Below are positions 58,460-64,000 of a stretch of 64,000 nt of DNA, in pieces. The stretch spans positions 48,588,707-48,652,706 of the forward strand of contig CM060174.1 of NCBI GenBank assembly GCA_030549775.1. Direction: 5' to 3'. The stretch's first letter is position 1. Every line of letters starts with the position of its first letter. The translations under genes and the position numbers were made by a program. The notes under the pieces are model-generated. The model was not told the DNA's origin, did not search any database, and saw nothing but the letters and a program-made list of their open reading frames with translations. The stretch comes from Tamarix chinensis (Eukaryota; Streptophyta; Magnoliopsida; Caryophyllales; Tamaricaceae).

Positions 58460-58639
58460 AGAGCTTTAAGAAAACTCTCTCTTATTCTTATAACGTGACA
58501 GTGTTAGGGTTATCATATAAAGTAGTTTGTATCACCTCGAGTTTTTCTCTTATTTATTTTACTCTACATGAGATTCCATTATAATTATAATAATTAAATT
58601 CCTTAATCTTATCTATTAATTCATACATTTTAATCTTGA

Positions 58640-58900
58640 GAAACACAAAAGGTTGAGAGTATTTTTCCCAAACAAATGCAACCAAAGTTGATAAATTAGG
58701 ATCCAAAATCCACCCGTTAAAATACCTAGAAGGTTTCCTACCTATAAACCCTAATTAGTTCAAAGAGACAATGGTAGGATTATAACATGAAAATGAGGTT
58801 GATAGGAACTCAACATGGGAGTTACAAAAAACATTGAGCCATTAGAAATTCACTAAAATCCTATCCATCTTATACATGACCCTCTTAGCACCTTGTCTCT
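58640..58900 (-). pseudogene. LINE endonuclease C-terminal remnant
   Basis: The minus strand reads YKMDRILVNF*WL, then SFSCYNPTIVSL, KPSRYFNGWI, matching the end of plant LINE AP-endonuclease (usual SKIDRxLVNxxW, xxSDHSPLxxxL, KPFRFFNxW). The conserved SDH reads CYN, so the catalytic His is lost. Confidence 0.7.
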
Positions 58901-58929
58901 TTTTTCTCTATGATTTGGAAATGAATAAA

Positions 58930-59500
58930 TAAGTTGGTATCAATAAAATTATTCTATATGCACGTTTTCTCCTATTGTGATCTTATAAACTTGTGTGAAT
59001 TTTCTTGACTATATTGTTACCTTACTTAATATGTAGCATACTGATCATCTTTTTCATGGATTCTGCTCATTCCCCGTGAATAGATTACCCATTTGAGTTT
59101 ATGTAGGTTAATGAGGGTACACTAGACGATCATGCTTCTTATGATGCTCTAATTAGGGTGGAGTTATTATATCTCATGTATGGGGTTTGAGAATCAAAGA
59201 TTTATATTATTCAATTCTTATTTTAAACTAGATACCCTTTTGACATTCCTATCAAGATATTTACTTCATGTATTTAGATTTTATATTCAAAGTTAGCCTC
59301 TAATACTCTTACTTATATTTATGAAAGTATCCTTATCCTATATTATATCTTGCATTCTAAGTTATTTTTACCTTGTAATTGATGTGAGAATGGAACTCAA
59401 ACCAGACTTATGTCAATTATGGTGGTAGCTCTTATCCTTATTTATATATTACATTTCCACTTAAATAAACAAATTTAGTTGTAACTTTTGGGATGTTATA
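58930..59500 (+). mobile_element. 3' part of the 5' LTR of Tekay element K
   Basis: It has the family 3' signature: TTACCTTACTTAATATGTAGCATACTGATCATC, hairpin, acceptor-like ATGTAG|GT at 59105, GGTGGTAGCT, and end TTTTGGGATGTTATA. The 5' part of the LTR is missing or unrecognisable left of about 58930, where the LINE lies. Confidence 0.75.
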
Positions 59501-59503
59501 AGT

Positions 59504-59514
59504 TGGTATCAAAG
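59504..59514 (+). other. PBS of Tekay element K (tRNA-Met)
   Basis: TGGTATCAAAG follows the LTR end after three bases, as in LTR I (20518). Confidence 0.85.
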
Positions 59515-59749
59515 TTTTAATTTTGACTACTATGTTTTGTTTTCAAAAAAATTAATATTAAAGGACCCTCTATATGATTTTATTGGTTTATTTAATATTT
59601 CAAAAATATTAATTCTATGAAAACATGCAGTAACTTGTGAGGAATTGAGCATGGGTAGAATAGGTAGCCTCTAAATTTGATATGTGTAATAAGTGTTAGT
59701 AATCTAGGAATGTTTTATCCTAAAGCGTCTTTTTTTTTCATAGCTTGCC

Positions 59750-60850
59750 ACGATGATGAACTATTGAGTAGGATGCTTGGAGGAGGCATTTGAGATGTTC
59801 ATGGAGTTCGTTCAGCATCAACATCAGCATCAGTGTCAACCTTAGCCACCACCCCATGTCTACATTACCCTATAAACACCACTGTTTACTCTATGCTGAT
59901 GAGGAGGATCTAGTTATCCAAGAAAGATGTTTTAGGGACATGGAAAAGACCTATAAGGTGGCCAATTTTCCACTATTTCAAAAGGTAAGCATAGTATAGT
60001 TCTTTCTCCATGTGACTGCATACACCTGGTTGATTGGTTATTATGCATAAGGAGAGCCGCTGATGTCCTGGGAAGACTTCAGTATGATGATCCATACCAA
60101 GTTCTATCTGAAGAGCCTCAAGAGGGACAAGCTAAAATACTTCATATAGCTAAATTAGGTAGGCATAATAGTGTGAAAGTACCACACTCAGCTCATAGAG
60201 CTACTAAGGTTTGCACCTAATATAGCGGTTAGCAAGTCGATAGTAGTATTTTAGTTTGAGCATGGGCTCTATTTTATCATCTAAAATATTATGTGTGTAA
60301 TGGACTTTGAAGACTTGAGAATGTGATGGCACTATGATAATCTAGGATTAGACTTCCATCTTAGGTAAGAAAAAGCCAGAGACGTAAGGTTTTGGAGGTA
60401 GGATCCAACTCCGAGGAGGAATAACTTCAGGATTCAAGTAAAGGAGTAAGCTAGGGGGTCCTATAAGATATTATGAGCCATGAAGATGTTTTATCTAATG
60501 AGGGTGTGGCAGAGACAATATAAGACAAGGCTATAAGTGTATACCTAATTGTTGTTATAGAGTTAGCAAGACAAGCTATCGTCTATTCAAGTGTCAGTAT
60601 CAGAGGAGTCAATACTGGCCACAAGGAGGCCAGTTTTAATAGATGGGACCATTGGTATAGTAGCAATAACCCTATTTGTAGCACATATACCAGCCGTAAC
60701 CACAACATTTCTAATAAAGGGCACCTACCCCTACCAGTGCACAACCTAAGGAGGGTAAGGGGAAACCACAAGGGTCGTGCCTATTCCTTCAAAGAGGAGG
60801 ATATGTGTAGGGCATCGAAGGATATCAAGGAGGATAATGGGGAGGATAGT
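59750..60850 (+). pseudogene. Tekay K gag (decayed)
   Basis: Frame pieces include LGTWKRPIRWPIFHYF in the 59790-59999 frame and, in other frames, KTYKVANFP, MSWEDFS, KFYLKSLKRDKLK (usual WWxxxxx..TWExFxxxFxxKYxPxxxR) and, near 60200, LLRFAPNIA (usual LxRFAPxLV). Q- and K-rich sequence at 60580-60850 lies where the zinc knuckle is expected, but I could not place a clear CCHC. Many frameshifts. Confidence 0.68.
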
Positions 60851-60879
60851 TAGGTGAACGTCTAGATGTTAATAGGTAG

Positions 60880-61260
60880 GTGGAGGTTAATCAAAAATTG
60901 GATGTAGTGATAGGTATGTTCCCCATCCTTTCATTACTAGTGCATGTGTCGTTTGATTCAGGTGCTTCTTTAATTTTTGTACATAGTGACTTTATTTCTA
61001 GAGCTACCTTGTCTCCATATACTAGTGTAGCTATATCTGTGACATTACCTGATGGGGATAGATGGATTTCACTAGGCTCTACTCGAATGTGGCCTTAAAA
61101 AGAGGTAGGGTTGACTTTCTAGTAGAATTAGTTGAGATCTATCTACACAAATTCGATATCATACTAGGAATTGATATATTGAGGAGATATCAAGCGGTGA
61201 TAGACTATACACAGGAGCGTGTAGTATTATGGGGACCTTAAGGTACTAAGGTATCCTAGA
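60880..61260 (+). pseudogene. Tekay K aspartic protease
   Basis: The 60880-61098 frame reads FDSGASLIFVHSDFISRATL; the active-site triad DSG is intact at 60955-60963. In another frame it continues KRGRVDFLVEL and EIYLHKFDIILGIDILRRYQ (usual LxxxEFDVILGMDWLxxY), so the protease is complete in outline but frame-shifted near 61098. Confidence 0.85.
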
Positions 61261-61399
61261 AGAGATGCAACCCTAGGCCTATAACAATGGTTGTATCTTC
61301 CCATATGTTCTACTCTTTGGCACAAAAAGCTTACCCCATGTACTTTTGTAGATTTTAGGAGTTGAACACAGATGTGAAAGCCTTAAAAGATATTCTAGT

Positions 61400-62290
61400 T
61401 ACTCAGGACTTCCTAGATATATTTCTATAGAAGGTACCTGGTATGTCGCTAGTGCGTTAGATTAACTTCACCATCAAGCTAGTAACAGGGGCATACCAAT
61501 GTTGAAGGCACCTTATCAAATGACATTGGTAGAATTGCGAGATTTAAATACTCAGTTGAAGGAATTGATAGTTCATGGGTTTGTTCGCTCAAGTGTGTCT
61601 CCATAGGGAGCACCAGTCTATTTGTGAAGAAGAATGATGGGAGCTCTCATTTTTGTATTGAGTATAGGGGTTTGAACTAGTTGATAGTGAAGAATTGATG
61701 TCCACTTCTAATGATTGTTGACCTATTTGTCTAGCTTTGGGGTGCTATAATCTTTTTTAAGATTGATTTGAGGTCAGGTTATCACCAGCTGTGTATTATA
61801 GATGTGAACATCATGAAGAAAACCTTAAGAACATGGTATGGGAATTGCAAGTTTACAATTTCTATCATGTTTTTGGACTCACTGATGAGGAATTTTTAGC
61901 TATTCCTCGACTAGTTTGTGGTTATGTTCATTGATGATATTCTAGTGTACTCTCTGAGTAAAGAGGAGCACAAGCTACACCTACACCATCTTGTCACTCC
62001 TTAAATAGCATAAGGTATATACCAAACTATCTAAGTGTGAATTATGGCTTCACGAGGTCGCCTTTCTCATATATGTAATGTTAGCAAGAGGAGCCTTAGG
62101 GGATCTGATGAAGATTGTAGCAATTACAAAATGGAAGGCACCTACTAATATTTCCAAGGTTTGTAGTTTCTTGGGTTTGATACGGTACTATAGACACTTT
62201 GTTCTAGCTTTCTTAAAGGTATCTCACCCCTTAACAAACCTTTTGGATATTACTACCAGTTTGATGCCTTCAAGGGAGCAATTAAAGAAT
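61400..62290 (+). pseudogene. Tekay K reverse transcriptase
   Basis: Landmarks: MTLVELRDLNTQLKELIVHG (61520), LFVKKNDGS, CIEYRGLN (61660), KIDLRSGYHQL (61760), then the catalytic VMFIDDILVYS (61921-61947; YxDD box as FIDD, both aspartates intact), then the frame 62078-62293 with KVCSFLGLIRYYRHFVLAFL. Order and spacing match Ty3/gypsy RT. Stops and frame changes occur between landmarks, for example before the FIDD segment. Confidence 0.88.
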
Positions 62291-62329
62291 TAAATAAGTG
62301 CCTAACTACAATACAACTTTTGACTCTAC

Positions 62330-62710
62330 CAATAGGATCACAAAAATTTGTGGTATACAGTGATGTGTCTAAATATGGGTTAGGCTTTGTGTTGATGCAG
62401 CATGGTAAAGTAGTCTCTCATGCTTCACGGTAGTTGAAGCAGCATGAGAAGAACTACCTAACACATGATTTGGAGTTGGCTAAGGTCTTCTTCATGTTGA
62501 AGATTTGGAGGCATTATCGCTAGAGGATGTAATGCAAAATTTTCATTAACCATAAGAGCCTTAAGTATATATTCACTTAGAAGGATTTAAATACAAGGCA
62601 GAGGAGATAGCTAGAAATGGTAAAGGAGTACTGTGTTGAGTTAACCTACCATAAGGGTAAGGCTGACATTGTTGCAAATGCCTTGAGAAGGAAGACACCC
62701 AATACTTTGG
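62330..62710 (+). pseudogene. Tekay K RNase H
   Basis: In one frame it reads VVYSDVSKYGLGFVLMQHGK, VVSHASR*LKQHEKNYLTHD, LELAKVFFMLKIWRHYR*, with two nonsense codons. The usual form is YxDASxxGLGxVLMQ..VAYASRQLKxHExNYPTHDLELAAVVFALKxWRHYLYG. The later part, LKYIFT.K, and ADIVANALRRK (usual KANVVADALSRK) at 62660-62690 is also visible. Confidence 0.88.
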
Positions 62711-62879
62711 ATTCATGCATGGTGACTAATTGTTGCTTGAGGAAATTGGTGAGATGGGGATAGAACTGATCTAGTAGGGTAACTTGGGGGTTCAGATGGG
62801 TGCCTTAACGATTACACTGCTAGTGTTTGATGAGATTTAATTGGGCATCCTAGAGACATTAAGTTCAAGTGGATCCAAG

Positions 62880-63760
62880 AGAAGATACAAGATGGTGGAG
62901 ATGAGGAATTTTGGATCCATGAAGATGGTAGCATTCACTAAAAGGGGTGTTGGTGTGTACCTTATGGTTGCGTTGATATAAAATGCCATATTTTAAAGGA
63001 AGGTCATTATACTCCCTAGTATGTTACTCAGGAGGAGATAAGTTGTACAAGGACCTTAAGTGAATTTATTGGTAACCTCACATGAAGCTAGAAGTAGCGA
63101 GTTCATGTTAAGATGTCTAACATATTACAAGGTCAAGATAGAGTAACACATAGTTATTAGGTTATTCATGCCCTTAGATGTGGTAGTATTGAAATAAGAC
63201 TTAATTTCCATGGTTTTTTTGAGTGGAATACCAAGGATTCATGGAAAGATTGACTAAAGCAACAATCTTTGTGGTGATGAAGCCAACCTAAAGCACATAT
63301 TAGCTGGTCAACGCTTACATGTGATTCATGGTGAGATATCATGGTATACCTATCAACATAGTCTTGGATATGGATTCAATATTCCTTTTTCACTTTGGGG
63401 GGAAGTTGTAGGAGGCTATGGACATGAAGTTAAGGATGAGTACTGCCTTTCACCCATCTACAAATGGGAAGATTGAGAGGTCAATCTAGGCACCTAAGGA
63501 TATGAAATGTTCTTGTGTTATGGGCTTCCTAGGTAATTGGGAGGATCTTTTATAATTGGTGGAGTTCTCGTATAATAATAGTTATCACACTGGCATAGGG
63601 ATGACACCCTTTTATAGACAGAAGTGCTAAATACCCTTATGTTAGAGTGAAATTATTGATACTATTATACTTGAACCAAAGATGATTGAGGAGATGACTC
63701 AGTAGGTACGGTTGATTCAAGATAGGATTTTGGAATCTCAAAGTCACTAGAAGAGCTATG
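62880..63760 (+). pseudogene. Tekay K integrase
   Basis: The N-terminal part reads EEFWIHEDGSIH, then PYGCVDIKCHILKEGHYTP (HHCC-domain region, usual RICVPxDxxLKxxILxEAHxSxYxxHPG). The core reads DMDSIFLFHFGGKL, EAMDMKLRMSTAFHPSTNGK, IERS (usual SDRDxRFTSxFWxxLQxAxGTxLxxSTAFHPQTDGQSERT); the second Asp and the catalytic Glu are kept. It then reads NWEDLL.LVEFSYNNSYHTG, IGMTPF. The first catalytic Asp region is not clear. Stops are frequent. Confidence 0.87.
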
Positions 63761-64000
63761 CAGATCAGAAACGTCATGGTGATGGTCTGGAGGTAAGATA
63801 TAGGGTTTTATTGAGGGTCTTACCCACCAAAAGGGTGCAGAGATTTGGTAGGATTATCAAACTAAGCCCAAGGTATATTGGTCCCTATGAGGTTTTTGAT
63901 AGAGTTGGTGAGGTCACTTATCTCTTGGCACTTCTACCATAAGTAGCCCATGTTCATAACGTCTTCCACATCTTAAAGCTAAGGAAGTACATCGTAGATC
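63761..64000 (+). pseudogene. Tekay K integrase C-terminal region approaching the chromodomain
   Basis: It reads SYADQKRHGDGLEVRYRVLL (usual SYAD.RRRxLEFxVGDxVFLR), LSPRYIGPYEVFDRVGEVTY, LLALLP*VAHVHNVFHILKL and RKYIVD (usual LSPRYIGPFEIxxRVGxVAYRLALPPxLxxVHNVFHVSMLRKYxxD), then runs off the window. The chromodomain itself would follow outside. Confidence 0.88.

Larger units (their letters stand above)
56025..58900 (-). mobile_element. 5'-truncated plant L1-type LINE
   Basis: It reads right to left. The left (3') end has a short A-tail, seen as T7 at 56023-56030. The right end is truncated within the endonuclease C-terminal region near 58900. Domain remains are in the expected order: endonuclease end, linker, RT, thumb, zf-RVT-like C-terminus. 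Numerous stops and frameshifts show it is inactive. TSDs were not identified. It sits between the copia RT remnant and Tekay element K, so it may have inserted into copia RT, with the rest of copia lost. Confidence 0.82.

Overview
This window is intergenic, transposon-packed DNA from a large plant nuclear genome, almost certainly an angiosperm. The evidence is long-LTR Ty3/gypsy chromoviruses of the Tekay/Del type, an Athila-like element primed by tRNA-Asp, a SIRE-like Ty1/copia element with an env-like 3' region, a Cassandra TRIM carrying a 5S-rRNA-like segment, and a degenerate plant L1-type LINE. I found no host protein-coding gene, tRNA gene or functional rRNA gene. Nearly all longer open frames lie in GC-rich or tandem-repeat parts of LTRs and do not look coding.

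Layout by nesting, with 5-bp target-site duplications (TSDs) read from the sequence. (1) 1-17225: a minus-strand CRM/Reina-like chromovirus (gag, protease, start of RT at 13247-15371, LTR to the right) is broken in RT by Tekay-type LTR H (start of window to 13246). H holds LTR D (1447-11741, minus, TSD AAATG), which holds LTR A (3256-8212, plus, TSD CAGAT). H also holds a Cassandra TRIM (11925-12769, TSD GATGT). (2) 17226-30740: an old Tekay-type element with 5' LTR I, PBS, decayed gag, zinc-knuckle region, and protease/RT start. It is interrupted by solo LTR B (21562-26841, minus, TSD TTAGG) and solo LTR J (27214-30034, plus, TSD TGGGC/TAGGC). (3) 30752-55990: a minus-strand SIRE-like copia element. 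Its LTR holds solo LTR E (31870-34010, TSD TCAAC). Its env-like and 3' region holds LTR F (35613-40726, TSD TTAAC; F itself carries LTR G) and LTR C (41588-53888, TSD TATAG). LTR C carries a complete non-autonomous Athila-like element (42538-49789, TSD GCAAT). (4) 56025-58900: a 5'-truncated minus-strand LINE. (5) about 58930-64000: another decayed Tekay element, K, with LTR end, PBS, gag, PR, RT, RNase H, integrase and chromodomain-proximal region, running off the window.

The most interesting material is the roughly 5-kb Tekay-type LTR family (A, B, C, D, with shorter relatives E-K). These LTRs share a modular, gene-like layout: a TATA box, a GC-rich block, an AT-rich intron-like stretch, a 62-nt exon-like module with AG and GTAAGG borders, a variable minisatellite zone, a CCGGTGGACCGG palindromic minisatellite, a conserved hairpin, a conserved (T)TTGTGCAG|GT acceptor-like site, and the LTR end. 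This suggests, without proving it, that the LTR makes a spliced non-coding leader RNA. Coordinates of element ends with matched TSDs are firm. Internal boundaries of decayed elements are approximate.
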